Of a stretch of DNA of 64,000 bases, positions 1 through 11,589 are shown in pieces (position 1 is the first letter of the stretch; each line of letters starts with the position of its first letter). The stretch spans positions 434,001 through 498,000 of the forward strand of contig JAGTXO010000003.1 in the NCBI GenBank assembly GCA_019448385.1, in the 5' to 3' direction. A model generated the notes under the pieces. It had not been told where the DNA came from and made no database searches. It saw only the letters and a list, made by a program, of their open reading frames with translations. The position numbers and the translations under genes were made by a program. Source of the DNA: Diacronema lutheri (lineage: Eukaryota; Haptophyta; Pavlovophyceae; Pavlovales; Pavlovaceae).

Positions 1-3000
1 TCGCCCACGCGCGCAGCGCGTCGCGCACCCGCGTGACGATCGCCTGGTCGACCGCCGCCTCGCCGGCAGCGTGCGCCGGCGCGCACGCCGGCGGTGCGGC
101 GGCAGGCGCGAGCGCGGGCGCGCCGTCGGCGCCGTCAACGCCGACGGCGCCGTCGGCGCGCCGCCACGCGAGCTTCGCCTCGATCTGCTGCCGGACGGCG
201 TGGCAGTGCCGGTCGATGCCGCGCGCGTCGTCGAGCGCGGCCAGCGCGTCCTCAGCGGCGGGACGGCCGCTCGCGTCCGCGACGGCCTGCAGGCAGAGCA
301 GCGCGGCCGCACGCGCGTTGCACGCGCTCTGCGGCTCGGGCGCGAGCGCGTGTTCGAGCTCGAGCGGCGACGCGCCTCGCGCCGCGGCGATCGCGTCCAT
401 CAGCACGTCCAACCGCTGCACCAGCGCCCTGTGCGCGTCGCGCGGCGCGCCCGTCGACGGCGCGCGCGAGCGCGTCGCCACGAGCCCGAGCGCGCGCGCC
501 GGCGCGCCCGCCGGCGTGTGCAGCACGAGCAGCGCCGCGCCCGCCAAGCTCGCGTTGCGCGTGACGAGCGCGAAGATGCGCGTCGCCTCGTGCGCGCCCA
601 CCGACGCCCAGATCGCAGCGCGATCGGCGTCCGTCTGCGCGTCGCACAGATCGCGCACGTCGTCCGGCGCGAGCAGCGCGCCGCCGCCGGCGGAGCGCGC
701 GACGATCGCCCGCGCCTCCGCCACGAAGACGGCCTGCGGCAGGTCGGCGTGGCGCGCGTCGACGATGGCGCGCGTCGCGTGCACGCCGAGCTCCACGCCG
801 CGGTAGAAGGCGCGCGCGTTGGCCGCGCGCGCGTGCGCCGGCCGTCCGTCCGCGTTGCGCCTCGCGCGCGCCTGCTTGCTCGTGCGCGCGAGGCCGTCGC
901 GTGGCGGTGGCGGCAGCGTAGCGAGGAAGCGCGCGGTGGGCGGCGGCGCGCGCACGCCGCGCTGCCGCCGTGCGATGGCCGCGAGCCGCCGGCCCGCCGC
1001 GCTGCCGCCCGCGCCGACGTGCTGCCAGCGGTTGAGCGCCGCCGGTGGCGGCGGCGGCGGCGGCGGCGGCGCGGCGGCGGGCGGCGGCGCGACGGCGGGC
1101 GGCGGCGCGGCGGCGGGCGGCGGCGCGGCGGTGGGCGGCGGCGCGGCGGCGGGCGGCAGCGGCGGCGGCGCGCCGGCGACGGCAGCACCAGTCGGCTTGT
1201 CCGCCCACGCACCCGAGACGCTGTCCCAGGCCTTGCCCGGTGGCGCGCGCCCACGCGGCCGCGGGTGGCGGGCTCGAGCGGCGGGGGGCGGGCGGCCGGC
1301 GCGCCAGTCGAAGACAGGTGCAACCGTGGCGGCAGGCGCCGAGTGCCGCGCGTCGGTCACAGAGCGCGTGGTGCGCGCGGCGACCGTCGCGCGCATGGCG
1401 GGCGGGCGGTGAGCAGCGCCCGCCGGCGCGCCGGCGGGCGCGGCAGCCGGCGCGCCGGCGGGCGCGGCCGCCTCGAGCCCGGCGGAGGCGCCGCGCTTGC
1501 GCTTGCGCGTGCCGCCGCGCGTGCGCCTGCGCGCGCGCCCGCCGCGCGCCCGTTCGGCCTGCGCGTCGCCAGCCGCGTCGCCGGCCGCGTCGCCGCGCCG
1601 CACGTAGACGACCGCGAACGCCTCCTCGCCGGTCCCGTCGACGCCGCCGCGCGCGCGGCGCAGGACCGACCGCCACTGCAGCCGCCGCGCGCGGCCGGGC
1701 TCGCACGCAAACCAGCGCCCACCGCGCCTGACGACGGCCACAAAGTCGTCGTCGCGCCGCCCGCGCCGGCGCGTGCGCAGCAGCACGCACTGCACGTCGA
1801 GCCAGCCCTCGTGCCAGTCGGCCGTGCTGGGGGCGACGCGAATCGACTGCGGGAGCTCGACGCCAAAGCCGGCGAGGCGCACGATGTGCGCGACGATGAC
1901 GCTCGAAATGGCGGGGGCGCTCGACGGGTCGCCCGCTGCAGCGAGCCCCGCCTCGCCCCAGTGCTCACGCGTGACGCAATCCGCGTCCTCGACGTGCACG
2001 TGCGCCACGCTCGCGCCGAGCTGGTGCAGCAACGCGCAGATGTCGGCGTCGACCGTCCTCTCCTCCTCGGCCGCCTCGGCCGTGCCGCGGGCGGCGGCGT
2101 CGCCCGCCGGCTGCCCGAGGTACGCGATCGCCCGCTCGACGGCCGCGCCCTCCGCACGCGCTGCGCTGGCGATCGCCGCATTGCCGACGGGCGCGCGCAG
2201 CGCCGCGATCGCGTCTTGCAACGCCGTCGCGTCGCCCGTCGCCGCCGTCGCCGCCACCGCCGCCGCGCTCGCGGTGCCGTGCGCGACGGCGTGCAGCGCG
2301 GCGGCGCGCGCGGCGGGGATGCGCCCGTCCAGCGCGAGCACGAGCGGCGGCCCGGCCGGCGTCTGCTGCCGCCGGTGCCGCCGGCTCGCAGCCGGGTGGT
2401 CGGCGCGCGCGCGCTCGAGCCGCGCGCGCCGCTCGACGACGCGCGCCCAGAAGGCCTGCACCCTCGGCTGCGCGAATGCAAGCCAGCCGGCGCCGCGCGT
2501 CACGACGTGCACGACGATCCGGTCCTCGTGCCTGAGGTACTGCACGTAGAGCGCTTTGCGCACGCCGAGGACGTGCATGCCGAGCTGCAGCTGATCGCGG
2601 TGCGGCTGCGGCGGCCCGTCCTCGTGCGCCGTGGCGTCCGCCTTGGTGAGCGTCTTCACCTCGACGAGGACCTGCTCGTTGTCTTCGGGGAGGATGGCGA
2701 GCCCGTCCGGCGAGAAGGCGAACGGCGCGCTCTTGTCGTGCGGGTCCGCACGCACCATCGGCAGGTTGCACACGACGGTGATGCCGTACGCGGCCGCCAG
2801 CTTGCGCAGCGCGACGGCCTCGCCGAGGATGCCCGCGGTCGTCGCCTTGGTCCGCACCTCGCGCCGCCGCCGGTGCACGTACTCGTCGGTGAGCGTCTCG
2901 TGCGCGACGCCGGCGTTGTCGTTCACGACGTCGCCAACCTTGCTGCCCGTGACCTCCTCCCATCGCTCGTCGTGCCAGCGCGGGCTGCGCTGCGCGGGCG

Positions 3001-6000
3001 CGCCCGCGCCGACGGCGTCGAGCACGCGGCGCAGCGCTGTGCCGTCGGGCGCAGCAGGCACGCGCGCGCGGTCCTGGGCCTCGCGAGCGTCGAGGACGCA
3101 GCCCGTAGTGGAATCTTGGGGTAGGTCGAGCTTGCTCGCCTCGCCGTAGCGGCTCTCCAGCTGGCGCGGTGCGTCGGCAGGGCCGCCGTCCGTGCGCGCA
3201 CCCGACGCGCCCGCCAGTGCACGGGGCGCAGCGTCCGAGGCGCCCGCCGCGCCCGCGCCGCCGCCAATCGCGCCAGCGCACGCGCGCGCCGCGACCTGCG
3301 GACGGCCAGCCGCAGGGGCCTCGTCCGCTCGGCCGGCCGCTGCGTCGGCCGTCCGCTTGGCCACCTCGCGCACGTCTCCGAGCGCGAGCGTGGCTGGCGC
3401 CGTCCAGCTCCCGTGGCGTTTGTCCCAAAATTTGAGCAGCCCGCCAAGGAAGGGCGTGCCCGTCGGGCGGTCCTCGGGCACCTCCGCCAGGATCGCGTCG
3501 ACGCGCAGCGCGGCCGCCACATCGCAAAACGCGCGCGCGGCGCGCGCCATCCGCTCGGCGCGCGCGCCGCCGTCGTCCGCCGCGCGGCGGATGGCGTGGC
3601 TCACGTGCGCGACGCGGAGCGAGACGACGGCGTGCGCCGGCGCGCCGGCGCCCGTGCCGAGCGTGTGCCGCCGGATGGCCAGCTGCCCATCGCCCATGCG
3701 CGGCGGCAGCGACGCGCACGCCGCGACGGTCGTCGTGCCGGCCGCGCTGTCGCACAGCCAGCTCGCCTCGCCGCCGCCCGCAAACTCAAAGGTCGCGAAG
3801 CCCTCGCGGCCGAAAAGCGCGACGAAGTGGTCGAGCACCGCCTTGTTGATCGCGCGCGCCGCCGGCCGCGTCGATGCGCCGCGGGCAGCGCCACCCGCCG
3901 CGCCGCGCGCATCGCTGCACGTCGCAGGGCAGGTGCAGCCGGACGCGCGCACGCCGTCCGACCGCGTCCGCGGCAGCTCGAGCTCGCGCACCTTGGGGCA
4001 GAACCAGAGCGGGTTGGACGCCTCGAGGCACAGCACGACGAGCCGCCCGTCCGTGCCGGCCAGCGCGCGCGCGTCGCGCAGCAGCTCGACGGCGAGCTCG
4101 GACGTCGCCGCGTGCACCGCCGGCTCGCCCGTCGCGCGGTCGGGCGGGAAGAGGCCGCCGCCGACGAGCGGGCTGGGGCAGCGGCCGAGCATCACGAGCA
4201 GCGGCGGCGGCGGCGTCTGCGGCGCCTGCTGCCCGACCGCAGCCGCCGTCAGCCCGGCCAGGTCGGAGCTCGTGCGGAGGGCCTTGAGCGCGACGCGCGA
4301 GCCGGTGCCCGCCTGCTCGGAAAACGTGGCGAGCATGGCGCACGTGCTCGCCCTCGCGCCGCACTGCCAGCTGACGCGCGCGAGGAGGCCTTCCAGCGTG
4401 TCGTTTTCGCGCGGCCGCGTGACCGCGTCGAGCGCCGCCGAGTCGAGCTGGAGGCTGCCGGGCGTGACGCACAGCACCGCCTCGTGGTAGGCGCGCAGCA
4501 GCTCCCTCGGCAGCTGCTCGGCGGGCGTCGCCGCCTGCCCGCCCACCCACCGTGCACCGTGGCCGCCGTCGCCCGCGCCCGCGAGCCGCACCGCCGGCCC
4601 GCCCGTGATCGCCGAGGTCGGTGGCGTGCCGAGCGCGTCGACGAGCGCGCGCACGGGCGCGACACGCCTGCGCGCAGCGTCCGCGCCGACGGCGAGCGCG
4701 GCGATCCGAGCGCCCTCCCATGCGCGCTCCCTCGCGTCGTCCCGCGCGGCCGCCGGCGCGGCGCCCGGCCGCGCGCCGGGCGGCACCGCGCACGCCGCCG
4801 CGACGACCTCCGCGCGCGCGCCGGCGGCGTCGGGCGCGTGCAGCTGCGCGAGCGCGCCAGAGAGCGCGGCGGCCGAGCGGTAGCGGCCGTGCGCCGCGAC
4901 GAGCGCGTAGAGCACGCGCAGCGCGGCCACGCCCGCCTGGTCGGGCGCGTCGTCAGCGATGCGCTCGACCTCCCACGTGCGCGTGGGCGGCGGGCTGCCG
5001 TCGGCCGGGTCCGGACGCAGCGCCCACGCGCGCTCGACGATCGCGTTAAACACGCCGTGCGCGGCGCCCTCGTCAAACTCGGCGGCGCCCGCCGCGTGCG
5101 CGCACCACCCGTGCACGCGCGACGTGGGCGCGTCCACGGCGCGCTGCACGACGAGCACCGCCGGCCGGTCGACGCAGCCGAGGCTCACCGCCGCGTGCTT
5201 GCCCTCGAGCAGCGCCGCCGCCGCAGCCTCGACCAAGGCGTCATCAGGCGCGTCGCCGACGACGACGGCACAGCCGTCGCCGTACTCGGCCTGCATCGCG
5301 GCGACGCACGACGCGACAAAGTCGCCGCCCGCGGCCGCCGCGTGTCGCGCCGCCAGCATCCGGCGCGCGATGGCAAGCCAGACGTACTCGGCCGGCGCGC
5401 GCGCGGCGCGCGCGCGAGGCGCGCCGGCCGCGCCGCGTGCGCCCGCGCGTGCGCCTCCAGCGGCCGCAACGGCCGAGGCGGCTGGAGCGGCGGTGAGCGT
5501 GCGCCGCGCGCGCTTCGCCGGCCGCGTGATGGGCGATGCACCCGCCATCGCACCGCCCGCAGCAGCCGGTGCGGCCGCCACAGCGCCCGCCGCAACGCCA
5601 CTCGTCACGACGCCCGTGGCGGGCGGCGCGGCGTCGGACGCGGCCGCGTCGACGGGCGTCGCGCAACTACCGCCAGCGGTCGCGGACGCGCCCGGCGACG
5701 CGTCGGCGAGGAGGTGGCGCAGCACGCCGCGCGCGAGCGCGACTCGCACGGCGAGCGTCAGCGCGCGCAGGCGGTCGGAAGGCGAGGCGTCGCGCTCGGC
5801 GTCGGCGGACGTGGCGGCAGCAGGCGGGGCGGCGGGCGGCACGGCGGCGGACTGGGCGGCCGCCGGCGCAACCTCGTCGGCCTTGGCCAGCCAGACGAGC
5901 CCGGCGACTGCGAGCACGACGCTGTACGCGCCGACATCGTCACCCGCAACGCGCGCCAGCCGGGCGTGGGCGTCGGCCTCGGACACGGCGACGCGGAAGA

Positions 6001-6686
6001 GCACGTCGTCGCGGGCAGCTTGCTCGGCAAACTGACGCAGCTGCTTGGCCATCGTCACGCCGGCGACGCACGCCTCGCCCGCCTCTGCCTCGACCTGCTC
6101 GTCCTGGCCGATGGCGGACGCGCCGGCCTCGGCGCCAGCGTCGAGTGTCCGGCGGCGCTCGAGGGCAAAGCCACGCACACAGACGCTCTGGAGGCCGCCG
6201 AGCGCGCCCGCCTTCTCGTGCAGCGCGCACGACAGCTCGACCACCGAGTCCACGCGCCTCGCGGCGGCGCCCCCCCGCTCGCCGCGCGTGGCCGCGCGCA
6301 CGACGAACACCGTGAATTGCGCGCGCTTCGCCGCGCGCGCCGACGCGCACGCGTGCTTCAGGAGCCGGCAAAGCGCGGGCCTTTGCGCCGCTGCGCCCCG
6401 CGTGCACAGCAGCAGTTGGCCGCGCTCGTCGCCCAGCTCCTGCTCGACGGCGGCCTCGAGCGCGTCGTCCGTCAAATCGCCGTGCTCCGTCGAGGCGAGC
6501 GCGCGCGCAGCCGCGAGCGCCAGCTCGCCTGCGCCCGCGCGCCGCCGGCGGCGCGCACCGGCGGGCGCGTGCGGCGCCGACGCGTGTGACGACGCCGCCG
6601 CGTCCGCGCGCGCACACGCGGCGCGCAACGCCTCACGCGCCGAGGCGGCCGCGCGCGCCCTGGGCGCGAGCTTCAAGAACGTGCGC

Positions 6687-6734
<48 letters not shown>

Positions 6735-9700
6735 TCGCCCTCGTCGCCGGCACGCGGCGGCGGTGGCGGCGGTGGCGGCGCGGCCACGGCGGCGGCAGCA
6801 GCGGCAGCGGCGGTGGTGGTGGCGGCGGCGGCGCCCAGCGCGGGCGGCGGAGGTGGCGGCGGCGGCGGAACGGCGGCAGCGGCGGCGGCGTCTGCGGCGG
6901 CCTTGGCGCCGCGCGTCTGCCGCGGCGCTTCGGCAGCGCGATCGCGGCTGCCCCCGCCGCGCACCGCGCCCGCCCCGGCGCAGGCGCCGCTCGGCGCACG
7001 CCCGCTGACCGCGCCAGTCAACGCGACGCGGAGGTGCTCGCCAACAGCGTACATGTCCGCCACGCTGAACGTGCGCGGCGCGGATGCACCGCCCGCCGCA
7101 GCGAGCGCGGCGTCGTTGAGCGCGCCCACCACGGCGAGGCCGCACGTCGCGCCACGCTGCGCCGCGTTGTCGAGCAGCCGCGCGCGGCGCACGGGCAAGA
7201 CGTCGAGGCCCGCCGCGTGCAGCGTGGCGGTTATCGACCTGGCACGCTTGAGCGCCTGCCTGCTCGGCGACGCGAGCGTGTCGACAAGCACCGCGTCGTA
7301 GCGATGCTCGCCCGCGCGCGCGACGCGCACGAGGCGCAACGCGGTGAAATGGCCGGAGGCGGGCGGCGTGCCATCGTCACTGCCCGCACCGCCGCGCCCG
7401 CCCGGCGGGCTCCACATGCCGATGACCGCCTGCGTCGTCGCCTCGCTGTGCAGGCGGTGCAGCAGCGCGGCGCGCTCGGCGCCGTCCTGGAACACCGCGG
7501 GCTGAGCGGCAAGCGGTACGTGGCAGACGCGCCCTTCGCCGGCCTGCCCGTGCACGCGCAGCACGACCTCGCAGCAAGCGTCCACAGTGGAGGCGAGCAT
7601 GTCGCCGCCCGCAATGCAGTCCACCTCTGCCTGCGGGATGCCGGCGCGCGCGGCGGCATCGGCCAGCCGGAGCGCAGCCGCGTCGCCCGCCCACGCGAGC
7701 AGCGCCGGGGCGGCGGACTGGACGTCGCGCTGCGCCACGGCGGGCTCGGCCGCGGCGGGCTGGGCAGCGGCTGGCTCGGCAGCGGCGGGCTGGGCGGGGG
7801 CTGGCGCGGCGGCGGTGGGCTCGGCGGCCGACGATTGCGTGGCAGGCTGCGGCGCGGCCAAGGCGGCGGTCGGGCGGGCGGCGGAGGCGAAGGCGGCCCA
7901 TGCGGCGGCCGAGCACACGGCGACGAGCCAAAAGGCGGTGGCTGCAGACGGGCGAGCGGCCGGAGCAATGGCGGCCCGGACGGCAGAGGCGGCGACGACA
8001 CTCGCGAAGATGCCGACGGCGCACCGGACAGTGGCGACGGCGACGGCGGCACCGGCACACGGGCGGCGGTGGGGGCTGTCGGGCTCGGCGGCAGGCTCGG
8101 CGGCATGCTCGGCCGAGGGCCGATCGGTGCGCGACGGCGGGCTGCGACTCGCGCGGCGGAGCGGCTGCGGTGCGTGCTGGCCGCCCGTCGCGCACCTGCG
8201 CTTGCGCTCGCGGCGCGCGTCGCCGCCACGCAATCGGCGGCCGACAGCCCGCTCTGACCTGTCGATTGATCTCCGCAGCCGGTCGCGCGCGCGCTTTGCC
8301 GCCCGCCGTGCGCGCCGCGGCGGTGCGCGCGGGCACTGGTCGGGCGAGCTGCGCGCGGCAGGCTCGCAGCAGCCGCCGTCGCGTGCGTGCGCGCAGCCTC
8401 GGTCGCACGGCGCGCAAACGAGGTCGTCAGCGCCATCGACGCCGTCGAGGCCGTCGCCGCGCGCTGCGGCTGCGAGCGCGCGTGCCACGCCGTCGTCGCC
8501 GGCCGCCGGCGCCGCTGCGGCGGCCGCGGCGTCGGCTGCACGGCGCTCGGGCTGCGGCTCGAGCGGCGGGACGGCGCCGGCCGCCGCGGGCGGCGCCGTG
8601 TCGAGCGGAGCAGCCGCGGCGCGCGCGCGCGCGCGCGCGCACCCTTTGCGCCTACCGCGAGACGCCACCCGCGCGGGCGCCACGCGCGCCGCGGCTCGGC
8701 GGCCGCGCGACCGGCGGTGCCGGGCGTGGCGGCGAGCGCAGCGCTCGAACTTGCGTCTGGCTCGGTGGCGGCGAGCCGGCGCAGTTGCCGCGCAATGCAG
8801 GGCTGCACGTCGAGGTGCGCCTCGTCGAGTCGCGAGAGGAGCTCGCGCGCGCGAGTGCCGAGCGCGGCGCCGTCGCACTCGGCACGCGCGCCCGCCGGAG
8901 CCACCGAGCCTTCGGGGTCGCGCGGCGCGAGCAGCTCGCGCGCAGTCGCGAGCAGCTCCGCCTGCTCGGCGGTGGGGATGCAGGCGCGGCGCAGCGCGAG
9001 CTCTGTGTGCGCGGGCAGGTGGGCGCCCACGGCCTCGGCGTGCATGAGTAGCGCGCGCGCCTCCGCAGGTGCGTCCGCCTCGCCCATCTCGGACGCGGCG
9101 AGCACGCCCGCCGCCTCAGCGGCGAGCGCGAGCCGCGGCGACGCGAGGTCGCGCAGCGACCGCAGCAGGTGCGGAGGCAGCGCGTGGCCACGCGCCTTGA
9201 CGCGCTCGAGCAGGGCGCGCGCGCGCGCTGCATCGTCCGCAGAGCCCAGCGCGCACTGCTCGATCAGGCGGCCGGCCGCGCGCTTGTCCTCGCGAAAAAG
9301 CTGCTCGCGGTGGAGCGCGCGGCGGGTCTCGCGCTTGGCGAGCGCGTCGGCACGCGCCCTGCAGCCCTCGTCGGCGGCGGCGGCGAGCTCGGCAACGCCG
9401 CCAGGCTCGGTGGCGGCGGCAAGCGTGGCGGCGACGGCGCCTACCTCAGCGGCAGCAATGCGGTCGTCAGCGCGCTTGGCGGCAGCGCATTTGACGGCGG
9501 GCTGGTCGGCTGGCTTGGCGTCAGGCACGGTGGGAGGCTGGGCCGTGGACTGGGCGGCGGGCTCGGCGGTGGGCTTGGCAGCGGCTGGCTTGGCGGCGGG
9601 CTCGGCGGCGGGCTGGGCGGCGGGCTGGGCGGCGGCGGGCTCGGTGGCGGGCACGTCCGCCTCGGCCAACAAGAGCGGCTCGAAGCGGTTGCTCGCGCGC

Positions 9701-11589
9701 ATGCTGGCGCGCGGATGGCTCGGCGGCAGAGCAGCGGGCCGAACGCCAGCGCCCGCGCCGAGGCCTGGCCGCGCTGGCTGCCAGGGCTGCTCGCGCTGCT
9801 CGCGCTGCTCGCGCTGCACGCGCTGCACGCGCTGCTCGCGCTGCTCGCGCTGCTCGCGCTGCTCGCGCTGCTCGCGCTGCTCGCGCTGCTCGCGCTGCTC
9901 GCGCTGCTCGCGCTGCTCGTGCTGCGGGCACCACGTGCGCTTGCGCCAGTTGTGCTGCGCATCCCCGCCCTCCGCTGCCGGCTCAAAATTTGCGCATGCC
10001 CAGATTTGGCCGCGCCCAACAATTGGCGTGCGCTGGTCCTGCGCGCGGCCGGCGGGCAAGAGGTCGGGCGGGCGGGAGGCGTAGGGGATGCGTGAGGGTG
10101 CTGCACGCTATACGCGCAAACTTTACCTGGCGCGAGCGCAAGCGCCGGGCGCCACGCTGTGGACAGCGGACGGCGTGCGCGTGCGAGGCACTCACCGCCA
10201 TTGGCAATGCGCGCGTCGCGGAGACAACTTGGCGGGCCTCGCACGCAGCTGGGCCGATCGCCGCCGCAGAGGTGTCTGCAGCCGTCTCCGCGATGCCGAT
10301 CGTCGCATCTGTTGGCACCGCTGCCATCTGCCGCACCCGCGACCAGGCTGCCGACAGGGTCGGCGCGTCGGGCGCCGAGCTCGGCCACGCAGGCGATGCG
10401 GCCGACGGCGGTGACGCTGAGCCCAGCGCCGGGTCCAACGGTTCCGCGTCGAGCCGGCTGTAGAAGAGCATGCTCGCACCACTTGCCCACGCCAGCGCGT
10501 CGGACTGAGACAAGTTGTGCATCTGCGCGGGCAACGCGCGTGCGTGCGGCAGGCGCGCGGCGCGAGCTTTCAGGCCACGCGCGCGTGCCGCGCGGGAGGA
10601 CGGGGCGGCTGCGGCTGCGATCAACCGCCGGTCGCGGCGCCAAGCGGCCGTGCGCGCCGCCGCACGTTGTCGTCGTCGCACAGAAACCAAGCCCCGTTGC
10701 GGAGCACGATGGCGACAAGGTGCCCGCTCGTCGACTCCTCGCCCAAGTGCACGACGGCGGCGACGAGGAGGTAGTCGCGCCCGCCGAGTAGCAGCCGCGG
10801 CGCGCACACGAACGCGTGCTTGTTCTTGCACTGCGAGCCATTGCCGCGCGTCGTGCGCGGCACCTCGACGGCAATGCTGGCTGGCATGAGCACGTCCGAG
10901 CGGCACGCGTCCGGGCTGCCACCCTGCGGCGGCCCAGCGACGCCCCCCAGAGCGTGTGCGAGCGTGCGCGCCGCATCGCCGCCAATGCTGACGAGGATGG
11001 CGATGCCCTCACCGCGCTCGCTCGAGGCCACAGCGATCGGCTCGAGCACTACGCGTCTGTCGTCTTCGAAGGCAGCAGCGAGCCCGGGCACTCGGCCGAG
11101 TAGCATCTGGAAGAACTCAGCAGCGTCCTGCTGCGTCCCTCGCGTGCCACGGCCCAAGATGACGTCGACGACGGACACAAGACACAGCTGTGCCGGCGCC
11201 TCGGTGTCCTCGAGCAGCGTGCCAAAGTCCCGAAAAAGCGCCTTCTCGACTCTTCCCGCACGGCGCGAAGCGGAGCGGGGCATCGGACGGAGCACGTTCA
11301 AGGCGACGAGCGATTGCGCGAGGGCGTTCACGTAGCACGCGTTGCCCTCGTTTTTCACGCCTGCGCCGCGCCGCGCAGCGCCGGGTGTGCGGGGTGCGCA
11401 CGCAAGGTTTACGGCGGGTCGGAGAGAGGCCGACTGGGAACGCGCCGAACCCGGCGAGCCGTGCAGGCGCTCACCACGCGGCACGTCGGGCACTCTCACC
11501 GGCCACATCGGGCCGATGAACGCGCCCCCCACAGGCTGCCGGCCGACGACTCGGAAGTTGCTCCAGGCGCTGCGCCGTGCACGCGTCAT
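1..11589 (-). CDS. Giant multidomain protein: USP peptidase, Ulp1-like peptidase and YqaJ nuclease (C-terminus beyond left edge)
   Basis: I read this as one gene of four exons: 11589-10666, 10504-10127, 10038-8656 and 8551 to beyond base 1. The introns (161, 88 and 104 bp) begin GTGCGG, GTAAAG and GTAGGC and end CTCAG, GCGCAG and CCGCAG; all are phase 0, and each join restores an open frame. The product in the window is over 3,740 residues. In order it has a ubiquitin-specific protease fold, an EQR-repeat linker, a low-complexity Ala/Pro region, an Ulp1-like (C48) protease, poly-Ala and poly-Pro tracts, a long unrecognised middle, a YqaJ-type nuclease and a basic, Pro-rich tail. The last exon shows no stop over about 8.5 kb. 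The ATG at 11589 is the first in frame before the USP domain; an upstream exon is possible. The domain set resembles large DNA transposon proteins more than a housekeeping gene. Sure of the domains, less sure that all exons form one transcript. Confidence 0.7.
1036..1170 (-). repeat. GGC-rich microsatellite coding Ala/Pro run
   Basis: Imperfect GGCGGC and GGGCGGCGGCGCGGC repeats on the plus strand. On the minus strand they encode alternating short Pro and Ala blocks near the visible C-terminal part of the giant protein. The tract is in frame and looks like a disordered linker. Confidence 0.8.
2480..3020 (-). other. YqaJ-type PD-(D/E)xK nuclease domain of the giant gene
   Basis: The minus frame reads TAGILGEAVALRKLA, then FSPDGLAILP (Asp at 2705-2707), then VLVEVKTLTKA (Glu at 2660-2662, Lys at 2654-2656), then HRDQLQLGMHVLG. 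This is the YqaJ signature: helix, D, 15 residues, ExK, then a QxQxGM helix. YqaJ proteins are phage and transposon exonucleases that resect DNA for recombination. All active-site residues are present. The location after two peptidase domains in one protein is unusual. Confidence 0.8.
6687..6900 (-). repeat. GGC trinucleotide repeats coding poly-Ala and poly-Pro
   Basis: A pure (GGC)n run at about 6690-6732 followed by mixed GGC/GGT repeats. In the minus frame of the giant gene they give long alanine and proline runs just after the Ulp1-like domain. Confidence 0.85.
7120..7620 (-). other. Ulp1-like (C48) cysteine protease domain of the giant gene
   Basis: The minus frame shows the C48 catalytic order His-Asp-Gln-Cys. 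These are GHFTALRLV (His at 7349-7351), DAVLVDTLAS (Asp at 7280-7282) and AQRGATCGLAVVGAL (Cys at 7142-7144, Gln five residues before it). Spacing is 23 residues His to Asp and 46 Asp to Cys, close to yeast Ulp1 (17 and 49). The upstream segment beginning DCIAGGDMLAST could match the strand-helix region before the His. Known members cleave SUMO or related tails, and Ulp1-like domains are common in large eukaryotic DNA transposons. Assigned from motif order only. Confidence 0.6.
9784..9926 (-). repeat. 9-bp coding minisatellite (EQR repeat)
   Basis: About 15 tandem copies of the nonamer GCGCTGCTC (plus strand), with a few CAC-for-CTC variants. On the minus strand they encode a run of Glu-Gln-Arg triplets with some Val replacements in exon 3 of the giant gene. 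The unit is three codons, so copy-number change keeps the frame. The product would be a highly charged, helical linker between the USP domain and the rest. Confidence 0.9.
10440..11370 (-). other. USP (C19) deubiquitinase domain of the giant gene
   Basis: The Cys box reads NEGNACYVNALAQSL with the nucleophile at 11335-11337. It is followed by GTQQDAAEFFQMLL near 11110-11150 (the QQDAxEF box). The His box reads YLLVAAVVHLG and then SGHLVAIVL, with the catalytic His at 10720-10722, and ends WFLCDDDN. The usual C-terminal motif (A-Y-x-L-F-Y) appears as GASMLFYSRL only after splicing out 10505-10665, which supports that intron. The domain is about 300 residues, short for a USP but with all catalytic boxes, so it is probably active. 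In this setting it may process the polyprotein or remove host ubiquitin marks; that role is inferred. Confidence 0.85.

Noticed and set aside
71-3124. Long plus-strand open frame over the left edge
   Set aside because: Arg/Ala-rich with no motif. It is the complement of the giant gene, whose frame contains the YqaJ and peptidase motifs.
4600-5400. A further Ulp1-like domain in the giant protein
   Set aside because: A vague resemblance (PDQAGVAALRVLYALV) without an acceptable His-Asp-Cys set.
3413-6589. Plus-strand open frame of about 1,060 residues
   Set aside because: Same reason: very high GC makes all frames open, and composition is Arg-dominated without any recognisable domain.
8617-8640. 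Frame change in a CG run of the giant gene as a mutation
   Set aside because: A phase-0 GT-AG intron (8552-8655) covers the run and restores the frame, so an intron explains it better.
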